Source of the DNA: an uncultured Collinsella sp.
GTDB taxonomy: Bacteria > Actinomycetota > Coriobacteriia > Coriobacteriales > Coriobacteriaceae
Direction: 5' to 3'
DNA: 64,000 nucleotides
Assembly: GCA_934655755.1 (NCBI GenBank)
Contig: CAKUHA010000001.1
Span: 248,001 to 312,000, forward strand
The notes under the pieces are model-generated. The model was not told the origin of the DNA and searched no databases. It saw nothing but the letters and a program-made list of their open reading frames with translations. The translations under genes and the position numbers were made by a program. Positions 1 to 7,578 of this stretch are shown in pieces; within the stretch, counting starts at the first letter, position 1; every line of letters begins with the position of its first letter.

Positions 1-420
1 AAGCTCATGATGCCCCTCGGCTGGCCCTCCATTGCCGCCGGCACGGTGCTCGCCTTTGCCCGCGCGATGGGCGAGTTTGGCTGCACGCTGTTCTTTGCGG
101 GCAACTACGCCGGCATTACCCAGACCATCCCCATTGCCATCTACTTTGAGTGGATGGGCGGCAACACGTCGGTAGCGCTCTTTTGGGTCGTCGTCGTGAT
201 CGTCTTTAGCTTCTTGGTCATCCTGTTCATCAACATGTATACGGCGCATTCGCAAAAGTACCGCGAGCGCGGCCTTTCCCGTACAGAGCGTAAGCAGGCC
301 AAAGAGCTTGCTGGACAGGGCGATTCGCTCGACCCCGTTGGTGGCGATGCCCTGCGTATCGATCGCGAGGCGTTGGCCGAGCTTATGCGTGACGACGCGG
401 TCGCAAAGGGAGGTCGATAA
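1..420 (+). CDS. modB: Molybdate ABC transporter permease, C-terminal part (truncated by window edge)
   Basis: The reading frame is open from base 1, so the 5' end lies outside the window. The visible 139 or so residues carry the end of an ABC permease: the [12 protein letters not shown] stretch resembles the EAA-type cytoplasmic loop that docks onto the ATPase, followed by one strong membrane segment near residues 50-75. A charged cytoplasmic tail of about 60 residues follows, longer than usual for ModB. The gene ends 3 bases before the start of the ATPase gene, so the two are co-transcribed. The substrate is inferred from homology and from the molybdenum enzymes in this window (FdhF, a second molybdopterin enzyme and a molybdenum hydroxylase). 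Tungstate or another oxyanion cannot be excluded. Confidence 0.8.
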   Translation, partial: KLMMPLGWPSIAAGTVLAFARAMGEFGCTLFFAGNYAGITQTIPIAIYFEWMGGNTSVALFWVVVVIVFSFLVILFINMYTAHSQKYRERGLSRTERKQAKELAGQGDSLDPVGGDALRIDREALAELMRDDAVAKGGR

Positions 421-423
421 GCC

Positions 424-1494
424 ATGTCGCTCGTTCTGGATATCAAAAAGCGCTATCCCGGCTTTACCCTTGACATTCAGCTCGAAGCCGGCGAGGAACG
501 CGTGGCGCTGCTCGGCGCCTCCGGATGCGGCAAGAGCTGCACCTTGCGCTGCATCGCCGGCGTGGAGACGCCCGACGAGGGCAAGATCGTCGTGAACGGC
601 GTAACCTTCTTTGACTCGGCCGTGGGTATTAACCTGTCGCCCCAGGAACGCAAATGCGCCCTGCTGTTCCAAAACTATCAGCTGTTCCCCAATATGACGG
701 TGACCGATAACGTGTGTGCCGGCGTCGAGGATGCCGGCGACGCCGCGGCGCGCAAGCAGCTTGCCGAGCGCTACCTGGGTATCTTTGGCCTGGCCGATTT
801 TGCCGACCGCTATCCCGCGCGACTTTCGGGCGGCCAGCAGCAGCGTGTGGCGCTTGCTCGCATGGTGGCGGCGCATCCGGGCATCTTTATGTTCGACGAG
901 CCCATGAGCGCCCTCGACGCGTATCTCAAGAGCGCGCTTGAGCAAAACATGCTCGACCTGTTCGACGTTTGCAACCGCACCGTGCTCTACGTGAGCCATG
1001 ATATCGATGAGGCATGTCGCCTGTGCGAACGCATCTGCGTGATGCATAACGGGCATGTGGAGGAGATTGGCTCCGTCGAGGGCGTGGTTCGCCGGCCGCA
1101 GACCTTGGCCGCGCTGCGGCTGACGGGCTGCAAGAACACGAGCCGCGCCCGCAAGATCGGGCCTCGGGAAGTTGAGGCCTTGGACTGGGGTATGACCTTC
1201 AACGTTGGTCGCGAGGTTCCCGACAGCGTGGCGTACCTGGGCATTCGCGCGAGCTACTTCCATGTGGACAACCGTGCCGAGCGTGGTCGCAACAGCTACG
1301 ACCTGCACGTGGCCCGCGTGAGCGATTCGCGTTTTGAGCGCTTGGTGCTGCTGGATGTGCCGCGTGTCGATGCGCCGACGCGCCTGCAGTGGAAGGTCAA
1401 CAAGGTGAGTGTGCCTGTAGAGGAGCTGCCGCAGGCGGGGGAGACCCTGCGCATGCATTTCGATGCGAGTAGGATCCATTTGGTTTGTCGGTAG
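424..1494 (+). CDS. modC: Molybdate ABC transporter ATP-binding protein
   Basis: This 356-residue ATPase energises oxyanion import with the permease just upstream. It shows a Walker A motif (GASGCGKS, residues 31-38), the ABC signature LSGGQQQR, a Walker B FMFDEP with a following SALD D-loop, and a switch histidine in YVSHDIDEA. The C-terminal 110 or so residues after the nucleotide-binding domain look like a TOBE/MOBE-type regulatory domain, typical of ModC/CysA/PotA-type ATPases, and the total length matches that group. The start ATG follows the modB stop by 3 bases. It is the last gene before a hairpin terminator. Molybdate is the most likely substrate given the neighbours. Confidence 0.85.
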   Translation: MSLVLDIKKRYPGFTLDIQLEAGEERVALLGASGCGKSCTLRCIAGVETPDEGKIVVNGVTFFDSAVGINLSPQERKCALLFQNYQLFPNMTVTDNVCAGVEDAGDAAARKQLAERYLGIFGLADFADRYPARLSGGQQQRVALARMVAAHPGIFMFDEPMSALDAYLKSALEQNMLDLFDVCNRTVLYVSHDIDEACRLCERICVMHNGHVEEIGSVEGVVRRPQTLAALRLTGCKNTSRARKIGPREVEALDWGMTFNVGREVPDSVAYLGIRASYFHVDNRAERGRNSYDLHVARVSDSRFERLVLLDVPRVDAPTRLQWKVNKVSVPVEELPQAGETLRMHFDASRIHLVCR

Positions 1495-1504
1495 TAGGAC
1501 ACGC

Positions 1505-1545
1505 GGGACGGTCGGGGGCAAGGTCTTCGGCCGTTCCGTCTTTTT
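1505..1545 (+). terminator. Rho-independent terminator of the modBC operon
   Basis: A 9-bp stem (1505-1513 with 1529-1537, two G-T wobbles) closes a loop of about 15 bases. It is followed at once by TTTTT at 1541-1545. It starts 10 bases after the modC stop codon and separates the transporter operon from the double-cubane operon. Confidence 0.7.
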
Positions 1546-1934
1546 CGCTCGCCGTTCGCCGAATGACCGGTGACAAATCATTATCAAAGTAGATAATTTT
1601 TTATTGAATGACGGCGCCTGTCGCTGTCGTACGCGTGTCGGCGGTGTTCGTCTGGACGACGACCGTTGATATAGTTACCTTCGACGAGAAAAGGAGGGCG
1701 CGCCGATGCCGCAGAAGACATATTCGTGTCGCGTTGCCGCGCGCGCCCTCTATATGGCTCGGAGCCGCATATGAGCAGGTATGTTCACGGCTCCGGGAGA
1801 GACGACGCACAGCTAAATCATCAACCGCAAAGCAGGTTCCCCAAAATTCCGGGTTTACGCACGGCCGGGCAATCGCCGCCCGTCGTGCATCTATACCGCT
1901 GTAATCCGTTTTTTGGTTCGAGAGGGGAACCGTC
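1546..1934 (+). promoter_or_regulatory. Long structured leader of the double-cubane/selenium operon
   Basis: About 390 bases without a credible gene. Three inverted repeats are visible: a 10-bp pair GAGGGCGCGC/GCGCGCCCTC (1694-1703 and 1741-1750), an 8-bp pair CGGAGCCG/CGGCTCCG (1760-1767 and 1788-1795) and GCACG/CGTGC with inner GGGC/GCCC (1859-1888). The stretch before them (about 1575-1610) is AT-rich and may hold the promoter. A GAGAGGGG ribosome-binding site precedes the ATG at 1935. The order of hairpins suggests an RNA leader, but no known riboswitch class was recognised. Confidence 0.4.
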
Positions 1935-3218
1935 ATGGCTGAAGAATTCGATTTCCATCCGATGTGGGAGAGTCTCGGCATGAATCTTGCCGACCACGAC
2001 ATGCTGCTGGGCGCCGTGGGCCAGATGTACGGGGACATGTTCCTGACGCAGAACAACCGTCCCAAGTCCACGTCCTACCTGGATTTTGTCGCCACCAACA
2101 TTCATAGCGGCCGTATTAAGGAGATGCTCGACAAGAAGGAGGCCGGCGAGGCCACCAAGATCGTCGGCTCGTTCTGCGTCTATGTGCCCGAGGAAATCGT
2201 GCTTGCGTGCGATGGTATTCCCGTGGGCCTGTGCTCTGGTGCCGACTGGGCAACGGACAAGGTTGAGGAGCATCTGCCGCGCAACACCTGTCCGCTCATT
2301 AAGAGCTTTGCTGGCTTTAAGCTGGGCGAGGTCTGCCCCTACATCGAGTCGAGCGACCTGGTAGTCGGCGAGAACACTTGCGACGGCAAGAAGAAGGCCT
2401 ATGAGTTCTTTGCCACGCAAAAGAACATGTACGTCATGGATATCCCCAACGTGCACGACGAGTCGACGCTCGTGACCTGGAAGGCCGAGGTCAAAAAGCT
2501 CGCTGCCAAGATCGAGGAAGAGTGCGCCGTCAAGATCACGCCCGAGCGCCTGAAGGCTGCCATCCACGCCGTTAACGAGAAGCGCCGCGCCCTGCAGCGT
2601 CTGGCTGCGACCCGTGCCGCCGACCCGGCGCCCATCAGCGGCCTCGATAGCCTGCTGACCGTGCAGGCTGCCTTTATGGACGACACGCCGCGCCTGACCG
2701 GCGCCATCAACGACATGGCTGCCGAGTGCGAGGAGCGCGCCGCCAATGGTGAGGGCGTGGCGCCCAAGGGCACCAAGCGCATCCTGTACACCGGCACGCC
2801 CATGGCCGTGCCCAACTGGAAGCTGTTCAACCTGATCGAGAAGGCTGGCGGCATCGTGGTGGGCGAGGAGTCCTGCACGGGTTCGCGCTACTACAAGGAC
2901 CTGGTCGACGAGTCCGGCGAGACGGTCGACGAGATGCTCGACGCCATCGCCGAGCGCTACTTTAAGATCAACTGCGCCGTCTTTACCCCCAACGACCAGC
3001 GTATGAAGGACATCGTCCAGATGGCAAAGGACTTGCATGCCGACGGCATCGTCGACGTGGCCCTGCAGTTCTGCACGCTCTACGAGATGGAGTCCTTCGC
3101 CGTGGAGAAGGCCGCCGAAGAGGCCGGTATTCCCTTTATGCACATAACGACCGACTACGCCGGCGAGGACGCAGGCCAGCTCCAGACCCGCATTGAGGCC
3201 TTCTTGGAGACGATTTAG
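1935..3218 (+). CDS. 2-hydroxyacyl-CoA dehydratase D-component family protein (double-cubane cluster reductase-like), paralogue 1
   Basis: This 427-residue protein belongs to the HgdB/FldB/BadD superfamily that includes the double-cubane-cluster proteins (E. coli YjiM type). Members bind iron-sulfur clusters and receive low-potential electrons from an ATP-driven activase. Conserved cysteine blocks are visible in order: GSFCVYVPEE, NTCPLIKSF, GENTCDGKKK, then in the C-terminal half EESCTGSRYY, CAVFTPNDQR and QFCTLYE. A recognisable paralogue lies next (3524) and the activase third (4739). In the family the substrate can be a 2-hydroxyacyl-CoA or small molecules. No CoA transferase or acyl-CoA gene is nearby, and a selenium-metabolism block follows, so the substrate is unknown. 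Confidence 0.8.
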   Translation: MAEEFDFHPMWESLGMNLADHDMLLGAVGQMYGDMFLTQNNRPKSTSYLDFVATNIHSGRIKEMLDKKEAGEATKIVGSFCVYVPEEIVLACDGIPVGLCSGADWATDKVEEHLPRNTCPLIKSFAGFKLGEVCPYIESSDLVVGENTCDGKKKAYEFFATQKNMYVMDIPNVHDESTLVTWKAEVKKLAAKIEEECAVKITPERLKAAIHAVNEKRRALQRLAATRAADPAPISGLDSLLTVQAAFMDDTPRLTGAINDMAAECEERAANGEGVAPKGTKRILYTGTPMAVPNWKLFNLIEKAGGIVVGEESCTGSRYYKDLVDESGETVDEMLDAIAERYFKINCAVFTPNDQRMKDIVQMAKDLHADGIVDVALQFCTLYEMESFAVEKAAEEAGIPFMHITTDYAGEDAGQLQTRIEAFLETI

Positions 3219-3236
3219 GCCGCGCGGCTTCCCCAG

Positions 3237-3473
3237 GCACCGCACCTTCCGGCTCCAACCCTCCTCGCGTACCAAAGTATGCGTCGTCAGGCTTGTCGCT
3301 CGGAATCTGCGGCACCCAGGCACCCGATCTTGCCGTTCAAACCGTCGCTTGCGTACCAAAGTACGCGGCGCTTCTCTTTCACGGCAACCTCGGGCACCGC
3401 ACCTTCCGGCTCCAACCCTCCTTGCGTACCGAGGTACGCGGCGTCGGGCTTGTCGCTCGGAATCTGCGGCACC
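3237..3473. repeat. Intergenic repeat block between the two double-cubane genes
   Basis: An 80-base unit at 3237-3317 recurs almost unchanged at 3394-3473 in direct orientation; both contain CGCACCTTCCGGCTCCAAC and GCTTGTCGCTCGGAATCTG. A near-palindrome of the form GCGTACC-A-GTACGC occurs three times (3267-3283, 3351-3367, 3424-3440), the middle one in a different flanking context. The block fills nearly the whole 305-base gap and contains no credible gene. It could act as an mRNA processing or stability element that uncouples expression of the two paralogues. Confidence 0.75.
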
Positions 3474-3523
3474 TGGGAAAGCCGTCTTCGTAGTCGAATT
3501 TCTTGTCTATTTTAGGGAGCTAC

Positions 3524-4687
3524 ATGTCTGAGGTTTCTGAGCAGCCGTTGCCGCGCACGTTTGAGGAATTCAACGAGCAGCGTAAGGCGGCGTTTATTCG
3601 CGTTAAGGACTACAAGCAGGCCGGCAATCGCCTGGTCGGTTTTTTGTGCAGCTATACGCCGCTCGAGATTATCGATGCCGCGGGCGCTGCGAGCGTGGCC
3701 CTGTGCGGCACGTCCGACGAGGTGATTCCCGAGGCCGAGAAGGTGCTGCCGGCAAACCTGTGCCCGCTTATTAAGTCGACCTACGGCTTCGCCTACTCGC
3801 AAAAGTGCCCGTTTACGTACTTTAGCGACATGATCATCGGCGAGACCACCTGCGACGGCAAGAAGAAAATGTACGAGCTGCTCAACGAGCTCAAGCGTAC
3901 GCATATTCTGCACTTGCCGCAGGGCCGTGACCGTGCCTACGAGCGCGAGGGCTGGTACGAGGAGTGTCGCCTGCTCAAGGAGGAGCTCGAGAACTTCTAC
4001 GGCATTACGATTACCGATGACGACCTGCGTGCTGCCGTGCGCCGCCGCAACCGTCTGCGTGCCGCCCAGCTCGAGATGTTTGCGCTGCAGGCCAACCAGC
4101 CGGCTGCCATGAGCGGCGTCGACCTGATGAGCACCATGTTCGCCGGTACGTTCAGCTTTGATATCGAGGCCTATACGCAGCAGCTGGAGCAGAAGGTCGC
4201 TGCCCTGCGCGAGGCTTACGACGCGGGCGAGCGCCCCGTTGCGGCGGATACCAAGCGCATCCTTATTACCGGCTGCCCGGTGGGTGGCGTGATCAACAAG
4301 ATCGGTCGCACCATCGAGTCCAACGGCGGCGTGGTCGTGTGCATGGACGACTGCTCGGGCGAGCGTACGGCCGCCATGATGATTGACCCCGACGCGCCCG
4401 ATATCCTGCGCGCTATCGCCGATCGCTATCTGGACATCAACTGCTCGGTCATGACGCCCAACGACGGTCGCATGGACAATACGCTGGCCATGTGCGAGAA
4501 GTACCACGTCGACGGCGTCGTTGAGAGCGTGCTGCAGGCGTGCCACACCTTCAACGTCGAGAGCGCTCGTATGCAGGAGGCCGTCGAGGGTGCGGGCATT
4601 CCGTACATGAAGATCGAGACCGACTACAGCAACGGCGACATGGGCCAGATCGAGACGCGCATCGCCGCCTTTATCGAGACACTGTAG
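3524..4687 (+). CDS. 2-hydroxyacyl-CoA dehydratase D-component family protein (double-cubane cluster reductase-like), paralogue 2
   Basis: This 387-residue protein has the same fold and cysteine pattern as the preceding gene: [35 protein letters not shown], then [19 protein letters not shown] and QACHTFNVE. It lacks about 40 N-terminal residues relative to paralogue 1. The start is placed at the ATG 3524, which has AGGGAG 5 bases upstream. Characterised double-cubane proteins are homodimers of one gene product, while the dehydratases are heterodimers of two related subunits, so this tandem pair could form a heterodimer served by the activase at 4739. Reaction and substrate are not known from sequence. 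Confidence 0.8.
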   Translation: MSEVSEQPLPRTFEEFNEQRKAAFIRVKDYKQAGNRLVGFLCSYTPLEIIDAAGAASVALCGTSDEVIPEAEKVLPANLCPLIKSTYGFAYSQKCPFTYFSDMIIGETTCDGKKKMYELLNELKRTHILHLPQGRDRAYEREGWYEECRLLKEELENFYGITITDDDLRAAVRRRNRLRAAQLEMFALQANQPAAMSGVDLMSTMFAGTFSFDIEAYTQQLEQKVAALREAYDAGERPVAADTKRILITGCPVGGVINKIGRTIESNGGVVVCMDDCSGERTAAMMIDPDAPDILRAIADRYLDINCSVMTPNDGRMDNTLAMCEKYHVDGVVESVLQACHTFNVESARMQEAVEGAGIPYMKIETDYSNGDMGQIETRIAAFIETL

Positions 4688-4692
4688 GACGA

Positions 4693-4723
4693 ATGCGGCA
4701 TAGGGACAGTCCCTTTGCCGCAT
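4693..4723. repeat. Short hairpin element with GGGACAGTCCC core
   Basis: ATGCGGCA and TGCCGCAT arms enclose the small palindrome GGGACAGTCCC. The element sits between the second double-cubane gene and the activase start. A closely similar copy is at 49858-49889, so this is a dispersed element rather than a local accident. Confidence 0.65.
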
Positions 4724-4738
4724 GTGAAGGAGGATGCC

Positions 4739-5503
4739 GTGGTTGGCATTGGTATCGACATAGGCTCGACGGCGGCGAAGGCCGCGGCGGTGGAGGCGGA
4801 TGGCGCCATCGCATGGACTTGCGTTATGCCGACGGGGTATTCATCGGTCGATGCGGCCGAGCGCCTGCGCGTAGAGCTTGCTTCGGCCGGCTACGACGTG
4901 GCGGCCGACGACGTGCGTGTGGTCGCGACCGGTTACGGCCGTGTCGCCGTGCCCTATGCGCACAAGGTCGTGACCGAGATCACCTGCCATGGCACCGGCG
5001 CTGTGGCGCTCTTTGGCGACCACGGCACCGTGATCGACGTGGGCGGCCAGGACACCAAGGTCATCCAACTTAAAGGCGGCCGCGTGGCCAAGTTTGCCAT
5101 GAACGACAAGTGCGCTGCAGGTACAGGGCGCTTTTTGGAGATCATGGCCGATCGTCTGGGCATTTCTCAGCAGCAGATGGCAGACCTTGCCCGCTCCGGT
5201 GAGCCAACCAAGATCAGCAGCATGTGCACAGTCTTTGCCGAGAGCGAGGTCATTAGCCTGATCGGTCGTGGCGAGCCGCGCGAGAACATCGCGCGCGGTG
5301 TGATCGAGAGCGTCGTGTCGCGCGTGGCCACCATGGCCGGGCAGGCGGCGGGTGCTCCGTACTACCTGACCGGCGGCCTGTGCGAGAACGCTTACGTTGT
5401 GGAGCGGCTGGGAGCGCTGCTGGGGTCTCCGGTTGAGACGTCGCCCAAAGCTCGCTTTGCCGGTGCCATCGGCGCGGCCATTCGTGCCCAGGCGCTCGGC
5501 TGA
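4739..5503 (+). CDS. Acyl-CoA dehydratase activase / double-cubane protein reductase (BadF/BadG/HgdC family)
   Basis: This 254-residue ASKHA-fold ATPase delivers electrons at very low potential by hydrolysing ATP while a bridging [4Fe-4S] cluster sits between two subunits. Visible motifs are the phosphate-binding loop GIDIGSTAAK, the second loop IDVGGQDTK, and the two cluster cysteines in NDKCAAGTGR and SSMCTVFAESE. The GTG at 4739 is chosen because GAAGGAGG lies just upstream and the protein then begins directly at the nucleotide-binding strand, as in relatives. It is the third gene of the set and the obvious electron donor for the two double-cubane proteins. The next gene, selD, follows after 69 bases. 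Confidence 0.88.
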   Translation: MVGIGIDIGSTAAKAAAVEADGAIAWTCVMPTGYSSVDAAERLRVELASAGYDVAADDVRVVATGYGRVAVPYAHKVVTEITCHGTGAVALFGDHGTVIDVGGQDTKVIQLKGGRVAKFAMNDKCAAGTGRFLEIMADRLGISQQQMADLARSGEPTKISSMCTVFAESEVISLIGRGEPRENIARGVIESVVSRVATMAGQAAGAPYYLTGGLCENAYVVERLGALLGSPVETSPKARFAGAIGAAIRAQALG

Positions 5504-5572
5504 TGAGCCGGCCGTAGATGCGCGTTCATGCGTATACTGAGAAGCATTGTTTGTGTTTGAGAGGAGGTATCG

Positions 5573-6622
5573 ATGCTCGACGATCAGATTAGGCTCACGT
5601 CTATGACCGCCGCGAGCGGTTGAGCCGCTAAGTTGGCTCCCGGAGCCCTCGCCCAGGTCCTGGGTGACTTACCAAATGTGCCCAACGACAACTTGCTCGT
5701 GGGGTTCGATACCTCCGACGATGCGAGCGTCTTACGTGTTGGCGAAAACCTGGGACTCGTTCAGTCCATCGACTTCTTCCCGCCGATGGTCGACGACCCG
5801 TTCCTGTTTGGCCAGATCGCGGCAGCCAACTCGCTGTCGGACATCTACGCCATGGGCGGTACGCCGAGCCACGCCATGAACCTGCTGTGCATTCCCAGCT
5901 GCCTGGGCGTTGAGGTTGCGGGGCAGATTTTGGCGGGCGGCGCCGACAAGTGCGTTGAGGCCGGCTGCACCATCGCGGGCGGCCACACCATCAATGACGA
6001 TGAGCCCAAGTACGGCCTGTCCGTGAGCGGTTTTGTCCCGCTCGATCGCATGCTCGCCAACAGCGGCGCGCGCGTGGGCGATGCTCTGTTGCTGACCAAG
6101 GCGGTCGGCTCTGGCATCATCACTACGGCCATTAAGGGCGAGCTCACCGAGCAGGACGAGGCCGCGGCGATGTTTGACTCGATGCGTACCCTCAACGAGG
6201 CGCCGATTCGCCTTGCAGAGGGCCTTGAGCTTCACGGCTGTACCGACGTTACGGGCTTTGGCCTGATTGGGCATGCGTGTGAGATGGCCGAGGGTTCGGG
6301 CGTGCAGATTGAGCTTGCGTCCGATTCGGTGCCGCTCTTTGACCAGGTGCTCGACATGGCGCGCCTAGGCATTATCCCCGCCGGCGCCTACCGCAACCAG
6401 GACTTCTTTGGTCCGCGCGTGGCGGCCGATGACGACCTGGAGCCGGGGATGCTGGATGCGCTCTACGATCCGCAGACCTCGGGCGGTCTGCTCATCGCCG
6501 CGCCCGCTGCCGATGTGGATGAGCTTGCGCGCCGCCTGCATGCCGAGGGTCGTATCGCCTCCGTTGTCGGTCGCGTGTGTGAGCTGGTGCCGGGCGGTCC
6601 CGCCGTTCGCGTTGTGCGATAG
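5573..6622 (+). CDS. selD: Selenide, water dikinase (selenophosphate synthetase), selenocysteine-containing
   Basis: SelD makes selenophosphate from selenide and ATP, the Se donor for Sec-tRNA. The frame starts at ATG 5573 (GAGGAGG upstream) and reads through an in-frame TGA at 5621-5623, codon 17, giving SG-U-AAK. This aligns with the catalytic Cys-17 motif GCGCK of E. coli SelD, so it is a selenoprotein form and not a broken gene. The rest is complete: NLLVGFDTSDDASV, SIDFFPPMVDDP, IYAMGGTP, GGHTIND, DVTGFGLIGHA and a C-terminal TSGGLL. The full length is 349 residues. Candidate decoding hairpins lie just 3' of the TGA (GGCTC/GAGCC at 5635-5647 and CCCAG-GTC-CTGGG at 5652-5664); which one acts is not decided. 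The gene leads the yedF-DUF3343-csd group. Confidence 0.95.
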
Positions 6623-6680
6623 CTGTAACTGTTAATTCGACTGCCCGCGTTCTGGGGCGGTCACATTTGAAAGGAAAACT

Positions 6681-7307
6681 ATGTCTACCAAGATTGAAGT
6701 CAATGCCATGGGCGATGCCTGCCCGCTGCCCGTCGTCAAGACGCTCAAGGCCCTGAAGCAGCTCGACGGAGAGGGTGCTGTCGTGACCTCGGTCGATAAC
6801 GAGACCGCCGTCAAGAACATCTCAAAGATGGCACAGGAGAAGGGCTGCACGGCCTCGGTGGAGAAGATCTCGGATTCCGAGTGGCACGTGACCGTGTCGA
6901 CCGCTGGCGCCGTGGCAGTGGCGGACCCCGAGCAGGACGGCGCCGCCTTCTGCGACGCCAGCGCCGGCAAGGGCAAGCTCGTCATTTCCGTCTATACCGA
7001 CTGCATGGGCCGCGGCGACGATGAGCTGGGTCACAAGCTCATGAAGGCGTTCATCTTTGCTGTGACGCAGCAGGAGGAACTGCCCGCGACCATGTTGTTC
7101 TACAACGGCGGCGCCAAGCTTACCGTCGAGGGCTCGCCGGTGCTCGACGACCTGAAGGGTCTGGCCGAGCAGGGCGTCGAGATTCTCACCTGCGGCACCT
7201 GCCTCGATCACTTTGGCATTAAGGACCAACTCGCAGTGGGCGAGGTCACCAACATGTACGTGATCGTGGAGAAGATGGAGCAGGCCGTGCGCGTCGTGCG
7301 CCCGTAG
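6681..7307 (+). CDS. yedF: Selenium metabolism protein YedF (TusA-like plus DsrE-like domains)
   Basis: This 208-residue protein begins with a TusA/SirA-like domain carrying the DACPLPVVKT motif, whose cysteine carries sulfur or selenium in relatives. A second domain of about 110 residues (LVISVYTDCMGRGDDELGHKLMKAF) resembles DsrE, with a further cysteine pair in LTCGTCLDHFG. This two-domain form is the one found beside selD in many anaerobes, where it is thought to handle selenium; the exact reaction is not established. It lies 58 bases after selD, has AAAGGAAA before its ATG, and is followed closely by the DUF3343 gene. Confidence 0.85.
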   Translation: MSTKIEVNAMGDACPLPVVKTLKALKQLDGEGAVVTSVDNETAVKNISKMAQEKGCTASVEKISDSEWHVTVSTAGAVAVADPEQDGAAFCDASAGKGKLVISVYTDCMGRGDDELGHKLMKAFIFAVTQQEELPATMLFYNGGAKLTVEGSPVLDDLKGLAEQGVEILTCGTCLDHFGIKDQLAVGEVTNMYVIVEKMEQAVRVVRP

Positions 7308-7326
7308 CTCATTGGATGGGATTGCC

Positions 7327-7578
7327 ATGAGGGAGAAACGCCCGGCGCTGGTCATCACGTTTCCCACCACGGCGGCCGCCATGGGTTGCGAGACCCTGTG
7401 CGCCGAGCGCGGCCTTCCCGGGCGTACGATTCCCGTGCCCGGGGAGGTCGCTGCTGGCTGCGGCCTGGCGTGGAAGGCGCTGCCTTCGGATGAGGACCTG
7501 CTGCGCGGCGAGCTTGCGGCGGCCGGCGTTCCCACCGAGGGCTTTACCGTGATCGACATGTGGGAGGTCGTGCGATGA
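7327..7578 (+). CDS. DUF3343 family protein (putative Se/S carrier-like)
   Basis: An 83-residue protein with the DUF3343 pattern: an N-terminal strand (ALVITFPTTAAAM), a mid-region PGRTIPVPGEVAAGCGLAW and a C-terminal strand. The cysteine in AAGCGL is the conserved one and is the reason the family is described as a possible selenium or sulfur carrier. GGATGGG sits 6 bases before the ATG at 7327. Its stop overlaps the ATG of the next gene in an ATGA junction, so translation of the two is likely coupled. A second, larger DUF3343 protein is encoded at 35372-35767. Confidence 0.8.
   Translation: MREKRPALVITFPTTAAAMGCETLCAERGLPGRTIPVPGEVAAGCGLAWKALPSDEDLLRGELAAAGVPTEGFTVIDMWEVVR

Noticed and set aside
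5573-5632. In-frame TGA near the start of selD as a nonsense mutation
   Set aside because: The TGA replaces the catalytic Cys of SelD, the upstream start has a good ribosome-binding site, and the genome segment encodes the whole Sec system.
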